NCBI RefSeq assembly: GCF_018614875.1 | Contig: NZ_JAGGNW010000002.1 | Coordinates: forward strand, 372,001 to 436,000 | DNA length: 64,000 nt | DNA from: Variovorax paradoxus | GTDB taxonomy: Bacteria > Pseudomonadota > Gammaproteobacteria > Burkholderiales > Burkholderiaceae_C | Direction: 5' to 3' | Shown: positions 53,350-63,999 of the stretch, piece after piece | Layout of the letters: every line of letters begins with the position of its first letter | Position numbering within the stretch: the stretch's first letter is position 1 | The notes under the pieces: model-generated | The model's database searches: none | Told to the model about the DNA's origin: nothing | Seen by the model: the letters and a program-made list of their open reading frames with translations, nothing else | Program-made: the position numbers and the translations under genes

Positions 53350-56300
53350 ATGAATCTCTCTAAATTCTTCATCGACCGGCCGATCTTTGCCGGCGTGCTG
53401 TCGCTATTGATGCTGATAGCCGGCCTGATCGCGCTGCGCGGGCTGCCGATCTCGGAGTACCCGGAAGTCGCGCCGCCTTCGGTGGTGGTGCGCGCCCAGT
53501 ACCCGGGCGCCAACCCGAAGGTGATCGCGGAAACCGTGGCCACGCCGCTCGAGGAGCAGATCAACGGCGTCGAAGGCATGCTCTACATGGGCAGCCAGGC
53601 GACCACCGACGGCGTGCTCACGCTCACCGTCACCTTCCGCCTCGGCACCGATCCCGACAAGGCACAGCAACTGGTGCAGAACCGCGTCTCGCAAGCCGAG
53701 CCGCGCCTGCCGGAAGAAGTGCGCCGGCTCGGCATCACGACCGTGAAGAGCGCCCCCGACCTGACGATGGTGGTCCACCTCGTCTCGCCGAACAACCGCT
53801 ACGACATCAACTACCTGCGCAACTACGCGGTGCTGAACGTGAAGGACCCGCTCGCGCGCATCGAAGGCGTGGGCCAGGTGCAGATCTTCGGCGGCGGCGA
53901 CTACTCGATGCGCGTCTGGCTCGACCCGCAGAAGGTCGCGCAGCGCGGCCTCTCGGCGAGCGACGTGGTGGCTGCGATCCGCGGCCAGAACGTGCAGGCC
54001 GCGGCCGGCGTGGTCGGCGCATCGCCGGGCCTGTCGGGCGTGGACATGCAGCTCTCGATCAATGCGCAAGGGCGCCTGCAGAGCGAGGAAGAGTTCGGCG
54101 ACATCATCGTGAAGAGCGGCACCGACGGCGCCGTGACCCGCCTGCGCGACATCGGCCGGCTCGAGATGGGCGCCGCCGACTACTCGCTGCGTTCGCTCTT
54201 GAACAACGACCCGGCCGTCGGCATGGGTGTGTTCCAGGCGCCGGGCTCCAACGCGCTCGACATCTCGTCCAACGTCCGCAAGACGATGACCGAGCTCAAC
54301 AAGAACATGCCCGAAGGCCTGGAATACCGCATCGCCTACGACCCGACGCAGTTCGTGCGCGCGTCCATCGAATCGGTGATCCACACGCTGCTCGAAGCCA
54401 TCATGCTGGTGGTGCTGGTCGTGATTTTGTTCCTGCAGACGTGGCGCGCGTCGATCATTCCGCTGCTGGCCGTGCCGGTGTCGGTGATCGGTACCTTCGC
54501 GGTGCTGCACATCCTCGGTTTCTCGATCAATGCGCTGAGCCTGTTCGGGCTGGTGCTGGCGATCGGCATCGTGGTGGACGATGCCATCGTGGTGGTGGAG
54601 AACGTCGAGCGCAACATCGAGGCCGGACTCACGCCGCGTGAAGCGACCTATCGAGCGATGCGCGAAGTGTCGGGCCCCATCATCGCGATCGCGCTGGTGC
54701 TGGTGGCCGTGTTCGTGCCGCTGGCTTTCATCAGCGGCCTCACAGGCCAGTTCTATCGCCAGTTCGCGGTGACGATTGCGATCTCGACGGTGATCTCGGC
54801 CATCAACTCGCTGACCTTGTCGCCCGCGCTCGCCGCCTTGCTGCTGCGCGGGCATGACGCGCCCAAGGACGCACTGACGCGCGGCATGGACAAGGCCTTT
54901 GGCTGGCTGTTCCGCGGCTTCAACCGCCTGTTCCGTCGCGGCTCGGAAGCCTACAGCGGCGGCGTGAAGAACGTCATCTCGCGCAAGGCGCTGATGCTGG
55001 CGATCTACGTCGCGCTCATCGGCGTGACCTTCGGCCTCTTCAAGGCGGTGCCCGGCGGCTTCGTGCCGGCGCAGGACAAGCAATACCTGATCGGCTTTGC
55101 CCAGCTGCCCGACGGCGCCACGCTCGACCGCACCGACGAGGTGATCCAGCGCATGGGCGAGATCATGAAGAAGAACCCGAACGTGGAAGACGCCATTGCC
55201 TTCCCGGGTCTCTCGATCAACGGCTTCACCAATAGCTCGAACTCGGGCATCGTGTTTGCCACGCTCAAGCCCTTCGACCAGCGCAAGCGCGCGGACCAGA
55301 GCGGCGGTGCGGTGGCGGGCCAGCTGAACGGTGCCTTCGCCAGCATCCAGGACGCGTTCATCGTGATGTTCCCGCCGCCACCCGTGGCGGGCCTGGGCAC
55401 CACGGGCGGCTTCAAGCTGCAGCTGGAAGACCGCGCCTCGGTCGGCTACGACCAGATGGACCAGGCTGTGAAGGCTTTCATGGCCAAGGCACAGGCCGCA
55501 CCCGAACTGGCCGGCATGTTCACGAGCTGGCAGGTCAACGTGCCGCAGCTGTATGCCGACATCGACCGCACCAAGGCCCGCCAGCTCGGCGTGCCGGTGA
55601 CGGACATCTTCGACACCATGCAGATCTACCTCGGGAGCCTCTACGCGAACGACTTCAACAAGTTCGGCCGCACGTACTCCGTGCGCGTTCAGGCCGATGC
55701 GCCTTACCGCGCCCGTGCCGAAGACGTGGGCATGCTGAAGGTGCGTTCGACCACGGGCGAAATGGTGCCGCTGGCCGCGCTGATGAAGGTCAACTCGACC
55801 TTCGGCCCGGAGCGCGCCATGCGCTACAACGGCTATCTGGCCGCCGACATCAACGGCGGCCCGGCCCCCGGCTACTCGTCGGGCCAGGCGCAGGACGCGA
55901 TCACCAAGATCGCGGCCGAGACGCTGCCCAAGGGCGTGAGCTTCGAGTGGACCGAGCTGACGTACCAGGAAATCCTGGCCGGCAACTCCGCCTTCCTGGT
56001 GTTCCCGCTGGCCATCCTGCTGGTGTTCCTGGTGCTGGCCGCCCAGTACGAGAGCCTGACGCTGCCGATCGCCATCATCCTGATCGTGCCGATGGGCATC
56101 CTGGCCGCGATGACCGGGGTATGGATATCGGGGGGTGACAACAACGTCTTCACGCAGATCGGGCTGATCGTGCTGGTGGGGCTGAGTGCGAAGAACGCGA
56201 TTCTGATCGTGGAGTTTGCACGCGAGCTGGAGTTTGCCGGGCGCACGCCGATCCAGGCCGCGATCGAAGCCAGCCGCCTGCGCCTGCGCCCGATCCTGAT

Positions 56301-56634
56301 GACCTCGCTGGCCTTCGTGATGGGCGTGCTGCCCCTCGTGCTGTCCACCGGCGCGGGCTCCGAAATGCGCAAGGCGATGGGCGTGGCGGTGTTCGCCGGG
56401 ATGATCGGTGTGACGGCCTTCGGCCTGTTCCTGACGCCGGTGTTCTATGTGCTGCTGCGCCGCCTGGCGGGCAACCGGCCGCTCAAGCTGCATGGCGAAG
56501 TGCCGCACGGAGAAGACTTCGTTTCGGCGACCCATCCGGCCGCGCCGGCACCGTCGTCCCACGGTGGTTCCGGCGGTGGCGGGCTGCATCCGGTGCCGGC
56601 CTCGCCGCGTCCTTCGCACGGATCGCATGACTGA
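53350..56634 (+). CDS. RND multidrug efflux permease, HAE1 family
   Basis: 1094 residues. Begins MNLSKFFIDRPIFAGVLSLL and has the full HAE1 pattern: FGGGDYSMRVWLDP (porter domain), GIVVDDAIVVVENVER with the two relay aspartates in TM4, GLTGQFYRQFA, and GLSAKNAILIVEFA with the relay lysine in TM10. The C-terminus is extended by a Pro/Ser/Gly/His-rich tail of about 40 residues beyond the last helix. A proton-driven trimeric drug/solvent exporter of AcrB/MexF type; substrate range unknown. 40 bases after the adaptor. Confidence 0.96.
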   Translation: MNLSKFFIDRPIFAGVLSLLMLIAGLIALRGLPISEYPEVAPPSVVVRAQYPGANPKVIAETVATPLEEQINGVEGMLYMGSQATTDGVLTLTVTFRLGTDPDKAQQLVQNRVSQAEPRLPEEVRRLGITTVKSAPDLTMVVHLVSPNNRYDINYLRNYAVLNVKDPLARIEGVGQVQIFGGGDYSMRVWLDPQKVAQRGLSASDVVAAIRGQNVQAAAGVVGASPGLSGVDMQLSINAQGRLQSEEEFGDIIVKSGTDGAVTRLRDIGRLEMGAADYSLRSLLNNDPAVGMGVFQAPGSNALDISSNVRKTMTELNKNMPEGLEYRIAYDPTQFVRASIESVIHTLLEAIMLVVLVVILFLQTWRASIIPLLAVPVSVIGTFAVLHILGFSINALSLFGLVLAIGIVVDDAIVVVENVERNIEAGLTPREATYRAMREVSGPIIAIALVLVAVFVPLAFISGLTGQFYRQFAVTIAISTVISAINSLTLSPALAALLLRGHDAPKDALTRGMDKAFGWLFRGFNRLFRRGSEAYSGGVKNVISRKALMLAIYVALIGVTFGLFKAVPGGFVPAQDKQYLIGFAQLPDGATLDRTDEVIQRMGEIMKKNPNVEDAIAFPGLSINGFTNSSNSGIVFATLKPFDQRKRADQSGGAVAGQLNGAFASIQDAFIVMFPPPPVAGLGTTGGFKLQLEDRASVGYDQMDQAVKAFMAKAQAAPELAGMFTSWQVNVPQLYADIDRTKARQLGVPVTDIFDTMQIYLGSLYANDFNKFGRTYSVRVQADAPYRARAEDVGMLKVRSTTGEMVPLAALMKVNSTFGPERAMRYNGYLAADINGGPAPGYSSGQAQDAITKIAAETLPKGVSFEWTELTYQEILAGNSAFLVFPLAILLVFLVLAAQYESLTLPIAIILIVPMGILAAMTGVWISGGDNNVFTQIGLIVLVGLSAKNAILIVEFARELEFAGRTPIQAAIEASRLRLRPILMTSLAFVMGVLPLVLSTGAGSEMRKAMGVAVFAGMIGVTAFGLFLTPVFYVLLRRLAGNRPLKLHGEVPHGEDFVSATHPAAPAPSSHGGSGGGGLHPVPASPRPSHGSHD

Positions 56635-56667
56635 TCGCGCGATCGATCAAGAAGAAAGTTCATCATC

Positions 56668-58152
56668 ATGAAATTCGCATTCCAACCTTTGGTCCGCGGC
56701 GCCTTGCTGCCGCTGGTGGCCGCCCTGGCGCTGGCCGGCTGCGCGACCGTGCCCTCCGGCGTGCCGGAGATCCAGACCACCGCCCAGTTCAAGGAGCAGG
56801 GCGCCGCCCCGCCGGCCGGCTGGACGCGTGGCGTGCCTTCCGAAGCGCAGGCGCGCGGCGCCTGGTGGCTGGCCTTCAATGACCCGGTGCTCGATGCGCT
56901 GGTCGAGAAGGCCGACGTCAACAACAACAACATCCAGGCTGCGGCGGCGCGGCTGGCCGAGGCCCGCGCGCTGGCGCGCAGCGCCAACGCCGACCGGTTG
57001 CCGCAGATCGGCCTGGGCGCGGGCGCCAACCGCGGCGCGGGACTCGACAAGGCTATGGCCAGCACCAAGCCGGCCACCATGACCAACATCGGCGCCACGT
57101 TCTCGTACGAAGTCGACCTGTTCGGCCGCCTCTCGGGCGCGAGCAACGCGGCCAAGCTCGACGCACAGAGCCGCGAGGCCCTGCTGCAGAGCACGCGCCT
57201 CGCGGTGCAGGCCGAGGTGGCGCAGACCTACCTGCAGCTGCGCGCGCTCGATGCCGAGCGCGCGCTGGTGCGCGAACAGGTCGAGGCCTACCGCGACACG
57301 CTGCGCCTCACGCAGCGCCGGCAGCAGGCCGGCGACATCGCCGAGCTCGACGTGGCGCGCGTGCAGACGGAGGTCTCGTCCACCGAATCGGATGCGCTCG
57401 CGCTCGACCGCCAGCGCGCCCAGGTCGAGCATGCGCTCGCCGTGCTGGTGGGCGACTCGGCCTCGAGCTTCGGCCTGCGCACCGACGACTGGGCCACCGC
57501 GCTGCCGGCCATTCCGCCCGGCGTGCCGGCCACGGTGCTGACGCGCCGCCCGGACGTCTCGGCCGCACAGAACGCGGTGCTCTCGGCACAGGCGCGCGTG
57601 GGCGTGGCGCAGGCGGCCTGGTTCCCGGACATCTCGCTGACCGGCGCCGCCGGCTACGCGTCGCCGGAAATCGGCGACCTGTTCAAGTGGTCGGCCCGTT
57701 CATGGGGCGTGGGCGCGCTGCTCTCGCTGCCGATCTTCGACGGCGGCCGCCGCGAGGCCGGCGTGCAGGGCGCCAACGCCCAGCTCGACGGCGCGCTCGC
57801 GAACTACCGCAGCCAGGTGCTGGTGGCGTTCCAGGAGGTCGAAGACCAGCTCTCCGCCATCCGCATCCTGCAGGAGCAGTCGACCGTGCAGGCGCAGGCC
57901 GTCACTTCGGCCCAGCGCGCGACCAGCCTGTCGGACACGCGCTACCGCAACGGCTACGTCAGCCAGCTCGACCTGCTCGACGCCCGCCGCAGCGAGCTGC
58001 GCAACCGGCGCCAGGCGCTGCAGGTGAAGTCGGCGCAGTACCAGGCCGCCGTGGGGCTGATCCGCGCCATTGGCGGCGGCTGGGAGGCGCCGGCTGCCAC
58101 GGCGCAGGTGCAGCCCGGCGAGGCTGCCGCGGTACGGACCGCGGCGCGCTGA
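56668..58152 (+). CDS. RND outer-membrane channel lipoprotein (NodT/OprM family)
   Basis: 494 residues. Lipoprotein signal with lipobox LAGC (MKFAFQPLVRGALLPLVAALALAGC spans residues 1-25). Two outer-membrane efflux protein repeats: ARLAEARALARSANADRLPQ-type helix near 90 and VGVAQAAWFPDISLTGAAGY near 310. TolC-like trimeric barrel plus periplasmic tunnel. It is the exit duct of the pump encoded just upstream. A strong terminator follows directly, closing the operon. Confidence 0.95.
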   Translation: MKFAFQPLVRGALLPLVAALALAGCATVPSGVPEIQTTAQFKEQGAAPPAGWTRGVPSEAQARGAWWLAFNDPVLDALVEKADVNNNNIQAAAARLAEARALARSANADRLPQIGLGAGANRGAGLDKAMASTKPATMTNIGATFSYEVDLFGRLSGASNAAKLDAQSREALLQSTRLAVQAEVAQTYLQLRALDAERALVREQVEAYRDTLRLTQRRQQAGDIAELDVARVQTEVSSTESDALALDRQRAQVEHALAVLVGDSASSFGLRTDDWATALPAIPPGVPATVLTRRPDVSAAQNAVLSAQARVGVAQAAWFPDISLTGAAGYASPEIGDLFKWSARSWGVGALLSLPIFDGGRREAGVQGANAQLDGALANYRSQVLVAFQEVEDQLSAIRILQEQSTVQAQAVTSAQRATSLSDTRYRNGYVSQLDLLDARRSELRNRRQALQVKSAQYQAAVGLIRAIGGGWEAPAATAQVQPGEAAAVRTAAR

Positions 58153-58158
58153 ACATCA

Positions 58159-58184
58159 AGAAAGGGGCGCAAGCCCCTTTTTTT
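58159..58184 (+). terminator. Terminator of the second RND operon
   Basis: AAAGGGGC, loop GCAA, GCCCCTTT, then TTTT (U-run to 58184). A strong intrinsic terminator seven bases after the channel stop. Confidence 0.88.
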
Positions 58185-58403
58185 GCGCTTCGTGGCTTCG
58201 GGGGATGGCGTGAATCCGTCGGATTTTTCAGGAGCGAGCGCAGGGCGCTCTCGAAGCTCGATTTGCTAAACTGGGACGCAGGAGCATGCGCGCATTCCGG
58301 TGCAGCCCGTCTCCATCGCCACTGCTGCAGCCCGAGCGCCGGCAGTCTCGCGCTGACCCGCTTCGGGCCGACCGACCCAGCGGTGCGCTTCATACCCATC
58401 GCA

Positions 58404-59786
58404 ATGCAAACACCCGACGGCGCCAACCATTCCTGGCAACAGCGCAGCCTGCGCAGCGTCTGGCATCCCTGCACGCAGATGCAGCGCGCGGCCGCGGTGC
58501 CGCCGTTGCCGATCGCGCGGGGCGTTGGCCCGTGGCTTTTCGACCATGAAGGACAGCGGTACTTCGACGCCACCAGCTCCTGGTGGGTCAACCTGTTCGG
58601 CCATGCCGACGCGCGCATCAACGCGGCGCTGAAAGACCAGCTCGACCGCCTGCCGCATGTGATGCTGGCCGGCTGCACACACGCACCGGCGGTGGAACTG
58701 GCCGAACGCCTGTCGGCCTTGACCGGTGGCGTGCTCGGGCATTGCTTCTTTGCCAGCGACGGCGCCTCGGCGGTCGAGATCGCGCTGAAGATGAGCTTCC
58801 ATCACTGGCGCAACCGCGGCCGCCCGAACAAGCGCGAGTTCGTCTGCCTGCGCCAGGGCTACCACGGCGAGACGCTGGGTGCCCTGGCGGTCACCGACGT
58901 GGCGGTGTTCCGCGATGCCTACGACCCGCTGCTGATGCGCGCGCACCAGGTGATGTCGCCCGATGCGCGCCAGGCGGCAGCCGGCGAAACCGCGGTGGAC
59001 GTGGCTGCGCGGGCCGCGGCCGAATTGCAGGCGCTGTTCGAATCGCGCCATGAACACATCGCCGCACTGATCGTCGAGCCGCTGGTGCAGGGCGCCGCCG
59101 GCATGGCCATGCACGACGCGGCCTACCTTCGCACCGTGCGCGCGCTGTGCGAGCGCTACGAGGTGAACCTGATCGCCGACGAGATCGCGGTCGGCTGCGG
59201 GCGCACCGGCACTTTCTTCGCCTGCGAGCAGGCCGGCATCTGGCCGGACTTCGTCTGCCTCTCCAAGGGCATCAGCGGCGGCACGCTGCCGCTGTCGCTG
59301 GTGATGGCGCGCGACGCGATCTACGAAGCCTTTCTCGATGACGACGTCGCCCGCGGCTTCCTGCATTCGCATTCCTACACCGGCAACGCGCTGGCCTGCC
59401 GCGCCGCGCTCGCGGTGCTGGACCGGTTCGAGGAAGACGATGTGCTTCAGCGCAACCGGCAACGCGCCGCCGCACTGAGCGCGGCGCTCGCGCCCTTGCA
59501 GGCCGACCCGCGCATCGAACACTTCCGCCAGCGCGGCATGATCTGGGCTTTCGACGTGCGCGAGGCCTTCACCGGCGAGCGCTTCGCCGAACGCTTTCAT
59601 CTCGCGGGCCGCGAGCGCGAATTGCTCATTCGGCCGATCGGCCGCACCGTCTACCTGATGCCGCCCTACGTGCTGGACGACGGGCTCGCAGCCTGGCTCG
59701 CGCAGCGCGTGATGCAAACACTGGATGCCGTGGCCTCCGCAGAAAGCGCCCATGCTGATCGAACACCTGAACCGCCGACTGCGTGA
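58404..59786 (+). CDS. bioA: Adenosylmethionine-8-amino-7-oxononanoate aminotransferase
   Basis: 460 residues from the ATG at 58404 ([20 protein letters not shown]). Class III aminotransferase; substrate and cofactor region [11 protein letters not shown] (BioA-specific double Trp), [24 protein letters not shown], and PLP lysine Lys288 in [13 protein letters not shown]. It converts KAPA to DAPA using S-adenosylmethionine. First gene of the biotin operon. The 219 bases upstream hold no clear promoter beyond a weak TAAACT near 58266. Overlaps bioF by 35 bases. Confidence 0.96.
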   Translation: MQTPDGANHSWQQRSLRSVWHPCTQMQRAAAVPPLPIARGVGPWLFDHEGQRYFDATSSWWVNLFGHADARINAALKDQLDRLPHVMLAGCTHAPAVELAERLSALTGGVLGHCFFASDGASAVEIALKMSFHHWRNRGRPNKREFVCLRQGYHGETLGALAVTDVAVFRDAYDPLLMRAHQVMSPDARQAAAGETAVDVAARAAAELQALFESRHEHIAALIVEPLVQGAAGMAMHDAAYLRTVRALCERYEVNLIADEIAVGCGRTGTFFACEQAGIWPDFVCLSKGISGGTLPLSLVMARDAIYEAFLDDDVARGFLHSHSYTGNALACRAALAVLDRFEEDDVLQRNRQRAAALSAALAPLQADPRIEHFRQRGMIWAFDVREAFTGERFAERFHLAGRERELLIRPIGRTVYLMPPYVLDDGLAAWLAQRVMQTLDAVASAESAHADRTPEPPTA

Positions 59787-60954
59787 GCTCGACGCGCAGG
59801 CGCTGCGCCGGCAGCGGCGCACGGCCGAGTCGCCCTGTGCGCCGCACCAGCGGGTGTCCGGGCGCGAGATGCTGGCTTTCTGCAGCAACGACTACCTCGG
59901 GCTCGCGAACCATCCGGCGCTGATCGAGGCGCTGGCCGAAGGGGCGCGCCTGCATGGCGCGGGCAGCGGCGCATCGCATCTGATCAGTGGCCATTCGCGC
60001 GCCCATGCGCTGCTCGAGGACGAGCTCGCGCGATGGATGTCGCCTTCCATCCCGCAGGCGCGCGTGCTGGGCTTCTGCACCGGCTACATGGCCAACCTGG
60101 CGCTGCTCACCGCGCTCGGCGACGATAGCGCGACGATCTTTGCCGACAAGCTCAACCATGCCTCGCTGGTCGACGGCGCGCTGCTGGCCAAGGCGCCGCT
60201 GCAGCGCTATCCGCACGGCCGGCTCGACCTGCTGGCGGGCCAGCTCGGGCGCTGCAACACGCCGATCAAGCTGATCGTGAGCGATGCCGTCTTCAGCATG
60301 GACGGCGACCTGGCGGACCTGCCAGCGCTGCTGGCACTTGCCGAGGCGTACGACGCGTCGCTGGTGATCGACGATGCCCATGGCTTCGGCGTGCTCGGCG
60401 AGGGCGGCCGCGGCAGCCTCTCGCATTTCGGCCTGCGCAGCGAGCGCCTGATCTGCATGGGCACGCTCGGCAAGGCCGCGGGCCTGGGCGGCGCCTTCGT
60501 GGCCGCGCACCCGAGCATCATCGAATGGCTGGTGCAGTCGGCGCGCAGCTACATCTACACGACGGCGGCGCCGCCGGCGGTCGCGCATGCGCTGTGTGCG
60601 AGCCTGCGCCTGATCGGCGGCGACGAAGGCGAAGCGCGGCGTGCGCGGCTGCGGCAATTGATCGACCTGCTGCGCGAACGGCTGGGTGCCCTGATTCGGC
60701 AGAACCCGCGGCTCGGCTGGCGGCTGGCCGATTCCGCCACCGCGATCCAGCCCTTGATCGTCGGCGACAACGCGGCGGCGCTGGCCTTGTCTGCCGCGCT
60801 GGATGCGCAGGGCCTGTGGGTGCCGGCGATCCGCCCGCCGACCGTGCCGGCAGGCACCGCGCGGCTGCGCATCACGCTGAGCGCATCGCACACGCCGCAG
60901 GATGTGCAGACCCTCGTCGATGCACTGGCGCGGGCTGCCGGGAGCATGCGATGA
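59752..60954 (+). CDS. bioF: 8-amino-7-oxononanoate synthase
   Basis: 400 residues from the ATG at 59752 ([18 protein letters not shown]), a start matching the family; an ATG nine codons upstream is possible. [42 protein letters not shown], and PLP lysine Lys241 in [11 protein letters not shown]. It condenses pimeloyl-ACP (or pimeloyl-CoA) with L-alanine. Its substrate is what the P450 at the operon end could help supply. Stop overlaps bioD start. Confidence 0.96.
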   Translation: MLIEHLNRRLRELDAQALRRQRRTAESPCAPHQRVSGREMLAFCSNDYLGLANHPALIEALAEGARLHGAGSGASHLISGHSRAHALLEDELARWMSPSIPQARVLGFCTGYMANLALLTALGDDSATIFADKLNHASLVDGALLAKAPLQRYPHGRLDLLAGQLGRCNTPIKLIVSDAVFSMDGDLADLPALLALAEAYDASLVIDDAHGFGVLGEGGRGSLSHFGLRSERLICMGTLGKAAGLGGAFVAAHPSIIEWLVQSARSYIYTTAAPPAVAHALCASLRLIGGDEGEARRARLRQLIDLLRERLGALIRQNPRLGWRLADSATAIQPLIVGDNAAALALSAALDAQGLWVPAIRPPTVPAGTARLRITLSASHTPQDVQTLVDALARAAGSMR

Positions 60955-61655
60955 ACGGCTGCTTCGTTACCGGCACCGACACCGAGATCGGCAAGACGCG
61001 CGTCAGTGCCGCCTTGCTGCATTGGCTCGGCAAGCAAGGCCTGCGTTGTGCCGGCTACAAGCCGGTGGCGGCCGGCACCGAGACGATCGATGGCGAGACC
61101 GTCAACGAGGACGTGCGCGCGCTGCGCGACGCGAGCTCGGTGGCGTTGACCGATGCCGAGGTCGGCCCCTGCCAGTTCGCAGCCGCCTGCGCGCCGCACA
61201 TCGCCGCGGCGCTCGAGCGCCGCGCCATCGAGCCTGACGTCCTGCTGCAGGGGGCCAGCACACTGGCGGCGCGCGCCGAGTACCTGGTCGTCGAAGGCGT
61301 CGGCGGTTTCTGCGTACCGTTCGCGCCCGACTTCGACAGCGCCGATTTCGCCGCGGCGCTGGGCCTGCCGGTGGTGCTGGTGGTCGGGTTGCGCCTGGGC
61401 TGCATCAACCATGCGTTGCTGAGCGCCGAGGCGATCCGCGCGCGCGGCCTGCGGCTGGCGGGCTGGGTCGCGAACACCGTCGACACGGCCATGCCGCACC
61501 GCGATGCCAACCTCGCCACGCTGCGCGATGAATTGGAGCGGCGCCACCAGTCGCCTTGCCTGGGCGTGGTGCCCCGGCTGGCCAGCCCGGACCCGGCGGC
61601 TGTTGCGGCCTGCCTTGACGATGCGGCGCTGCGCGCACTGTTCGACCTCTGCTGA
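60951..61655 (+). CDS. bioD: Dethiobiotin synthetase
   Basis: 234 residues from the ATG at 60951 (ATGA with bioF). P-loop [17 protein letters not shown] (7-23), [20 protein letters not shown]. It carboxylates DAPA to dethiobiotin with ATP. Third gene of the operon; a 101-base gap with a small hairpin (61693-61713) separates it from bioB. Confidence 0.96.
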   Translation: MNGCFVTGTDTEIGKTRVSAALLHWLGKQGLRCAGYKPVAAGTETIDGETVNEDVRALRDASSVALTDAEVGPCQFAAACAPHIAAALERRAIEPDVLLQGASTLAARAEYLVVEGVGGFCVPFAPDFDSADFAAALGLPVVLVVGLRLGCINHALLSAEAIRARGLRLAGWVANTVDTAMPHRDANLATLRDELERRHQSPCLGVVPRLASPDPAAVAACLDDAALRALFDLC

Positions 61656-61692
61656 GGCAAGTGCGGGCATGGCGCAATTTGCAACCACACTG

Positions 61693-61713
61693 GCCGCCCT
61701 TGTGACGGGCGGC
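61693..61713 (+). other. Hairpin in the bioD-bioB gap
   Basis: GCCGCCC, loop TTGTGAC, GGGCGGC, no U-tract. It may adjust bioB translation or be a partial stop. A short frame 61671-61727 ([18 protein letters not shown]) overlaps it, with no evidence that it is translated. Confidence 0.35.
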
Positions 61714-61756
61714 TGGCTATCCTGACCCGAACGGGCCATCCCGCCCGAAGAACGAC

Positions 61757-62764
61757 ATGACCACCACATCCACCGTTTCCCTGTCCTCTTTGCGCAGCAC
61801 CACGTCGCGCACCGGGCCGAGCCCGGAGCGCTGGCGCGTCGCCGACGTCGAGGCCCTGTTCGCGCTGCCGTTCATGGACCTGCTGTTCCGTGCGCAGCAG
61901 GTGCACCGCGCGCACTTCGATGCCAACGAGGTGCAGCTGTCCACGCTGCTGTCGATCAAGACCGGCGGCTGCGCGGAAGACTGCGGCTACTGCCCGCAGT
62001 CCGCGCACCACGACGCCGGCGTCGAGGCCGGCAAGCTCATGCCGCTGCGGGAAGTGGTCGACGCGGCACAGGCCGCCAAGGCGCAGGGCGCCACGCGCTT
62101 CTGCATGGGTGCTGCCTGGCGCAGCCCCAAGGCGCGCGACATGGAGCGCGTGACCGACATGGTGCGAGAAGTCCGCGCGCTGGGCCTGGAGACCTGCATG
62201 ACGCTGGGCATGCTCGAAGCCGAGCAGGCCCGGGCGCTGAAGGACGCCGGGCTCGACTACTACAACCACAACCTCGACAGCGCCCCCGAGTTCTACGGAA
62301 ACATCATCGGCACCCGCACCTACCAGGACCGGCTCGACACGCTGGCCCATGTGCGGGATGCGGGCATCCATGTCTGCTGCGGCGGCATCGTCGGCATGGG
62401 CGAAAGCCGCGTCGAGCGCGCCGGGCTGATCGCACAGCTGGCCAACCTCGATCCCTACCCCGAGTCGGTGCCGATCAACAACCTGGTGCAGGTCGCGGGC
62501 ACGCCGCTGGCCGGTACCGAGCCGATCGACCCTTTCGAATTCGTGCGCAGCATCGCGGTCGCACGCATCGCGATGCCGACGACCATGGTTCGGCTGTCGG
62601 CCGGGCGCGAGCAGATGGACGAGGCGCTGCAGGCGCTGTGCTTCGCGGCGGGCGCCAATTCGATCTTCTACGGCGACAAGCTGCTGACCACGAGCAATCC
62701 GCAGGCCGAGCGCGACCGGGCGCTGTTCGAGCGCCTGGGGCTGAAGGCGAAGCGCTTGCAATGA
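61757..62764 (+). CDS. bioB: Biotin synthase
   Basis: 335 residues. Radical-SAM cluster motif CAEDCGYC with Cys72, Cys76 and Cys79. Further BioB motifs [26 protein letters not shown] and the C-terminal [12 protein letters not shown]. It inserts sulfur into dethiobiotin using an auxiliary iron-sulfur cluster. Its stop overlaps the start of the P450 gene by four bases (ATGA). Confidence 0.97.
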   Translation: MTTTSTVSLSSLRSTTSRTGPSPERWRVADVEALFALPFMDLLFRAQQVHRAHFDANEVQLSTLLSIKTGGCAEDCGYCPQSAHHDAGVEAGKLMPLREVVDAAQAAKAQGATRFCMGAAWRSPKARDMERVTDMVREVRALGLETCMTLGMLEAEQARALKDAGLDYYNHNLDSAPEFYGNIIGTRTYQDRLDTLAHVRDAGIHVCCGGIVGMGESRVERAGLIAQLANLDPYPESVPINNLVQVAGTPLAGTEPIDPFEFVRSIAVARIAMPTTMVRLSAGREQMDEALQALCFAAGANSIFYGDKLLTTSNPQAERDRALFERLGLKAKRLQ

Positions 62765-63999
62765 GTGCGGTGCTGGCTCCGCCGGCGAGTCCGCTCGGCC
62801 GCCCGCTCATCGACGCGGCCTTCCGCGCCGATCCCTATCCGGTCTACGCCGCGCTGCGCGAGGCCGGGCCGATCCACTGGAGCGACGAATTCTTCGGCGG
62901 CGCGTGGCTGCTGACCCGCCATGCCGACGTGGAGGCGGTGCTTCGCGATGCGGCGGGTTTCTCGGCGCAGCGCACCGGCGGCTGGGTGATGCAAAACCGC
63001 GCCGCGCGCGGCGAGCTGAAAGATTTCCAGCGGCTCTTCGCGCGCGCGATGCTGTTCGTCGACGCGCCGGACCACACGCGCATCCGCGGCGTGCTCAACG
63101 CGGGCTTTCGCAACGACGTCCTGCAGCAGTTCGTGCCGGCCATCGAGCAGCGCGTGGATGCCCTGCTCGATGCGGTGGATGCCGACGCGGGCTTCGATTT
63201 CATGCAGGCCCTGGCACGGCCGCTGCCGGCCGAGGTGATGGCGATGCTGATGGACATTCCCGCGGCCGATCGCGGCGACTTCATCGCCTGGTCGGACGAT
63301 CTCGCGGCGTTCATCGGTGCGCCGGTGCCTTCGCTCGACCAGGCGCGGCGCGCGCGCACCAGCCTGCTGGCGATGAGCGCCTATTTCGAGCAGCTCGTGC
63401 CGCAGCGCCGGCACGCGCCGGGCGACGACCTCGTGAGCCGGCTGCTGCGCGCCGAGGCGGCGGGCGATATCGGCGCTGGCCCCGAACTGCTCGCCCAATG
63501 CGCGATGCTGCTGTTCGCCGGCCACGAGACCACGCGCAACCTGCTGGGCAACGGCCTGCAGGCACTGCTTGCCGATCCGGCCTCGTGGCAGCGCCTGCAG
63601 CGCGAGCCCGAGCTGCTGCCGGGCGCCTTGCGCGAGCTGCTTCGCTTCGACAGCCCGGTGCAGTACACCGGCCGCCGCGTGGTGGCCGATCTCGTGCTGC
63701 ATGGCCGGCAGCTGCGCCGCGGCGACCTGGTCGTGCCGCTCATCGCGTCCGCCAACCGCGATCCGGCGCGCTACGCAGAACCCGATCGGCTGGATGTCGC
63801 GCGCCGCGGTGGCGGCCTGCTGTCTTTCGGTGCCGGAGCGCATGTGTGCATCGGCGCCAGCCTGACACTGATGGAGGCCGAGATCGTCTTCGGCCGGCTG
63901 CTGCGCCGACTGCCCGGGCTGCGGCTGGTCGATGCGCAACCGTGCTGGAGCGGCAATGCGGTGTACCGCGGCCTGAGCGCGCTGCAGGTGCGTCACTGA
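62761..63999 (+). CDS. Cytochrome P450 coupled to the biotin operon (BioI-like role possible)
   Basis: 412 residues from the ATG at 62761, which overlaps the bioB stop. I-helix AGHETTR (253-259) with the acid-alcohol pair, ExxR as ELLR, haem loop [10 protein letters not shown] with cysteine ligand Cys363. No membrane anchor, so a soluble bacterial class I P450 that needs an external ferredoxin and reductase (none in the window). Translational coupling to bioB strongly links it to biotin. In Bacillus, P450 BioI cleaves acyl-ACP to pimeloyl-ACP; the same job here is inference. Confidence 0.93.
   Translation: MSAVLAPPASPLGRPLIDAAFRADPYPVYAALREAGPIHWSDEFFGGAWLLTRHADVEAVLRDAAGFSAQRTGGWVMQNRAARGELKDFQRLFARAMLFVDAPDHTRIRGVLNAGFRNDVLQQFVPAIEQRVDALLDAVDADAGFDFMQALARPLPAEVMAMLMDIPAADRGDFIAWSDDLAAFIGAPVPSLDQARRARTSLLAMSAYFEQLVPQRRHAPGDDLVSRLLRAEAAGDIGAGPELLAQCAMLLFAGHETTRNLLGNGLQALLADPASWQRLQREPELLPGALRELLRFDSPVQYTGRRVVADLVLHGRQLRRGDLVVPLIASANRDPARYAEPDRLDVARRGGGLLSFGAGAHVCIGASLTLMEAEIVFGRLLRRLPGLRLVDAQPCWSGNAVYRGLSALQVRH

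Noticed and set aside
61671-61727. Short peptide [18 protein letters not shown] in the bioD-bioB gap
   Set aside because: No ribosome-binding site of note, overlaps a hairpin, and nothing supports translation. Mentioned only in the hairpin entry.
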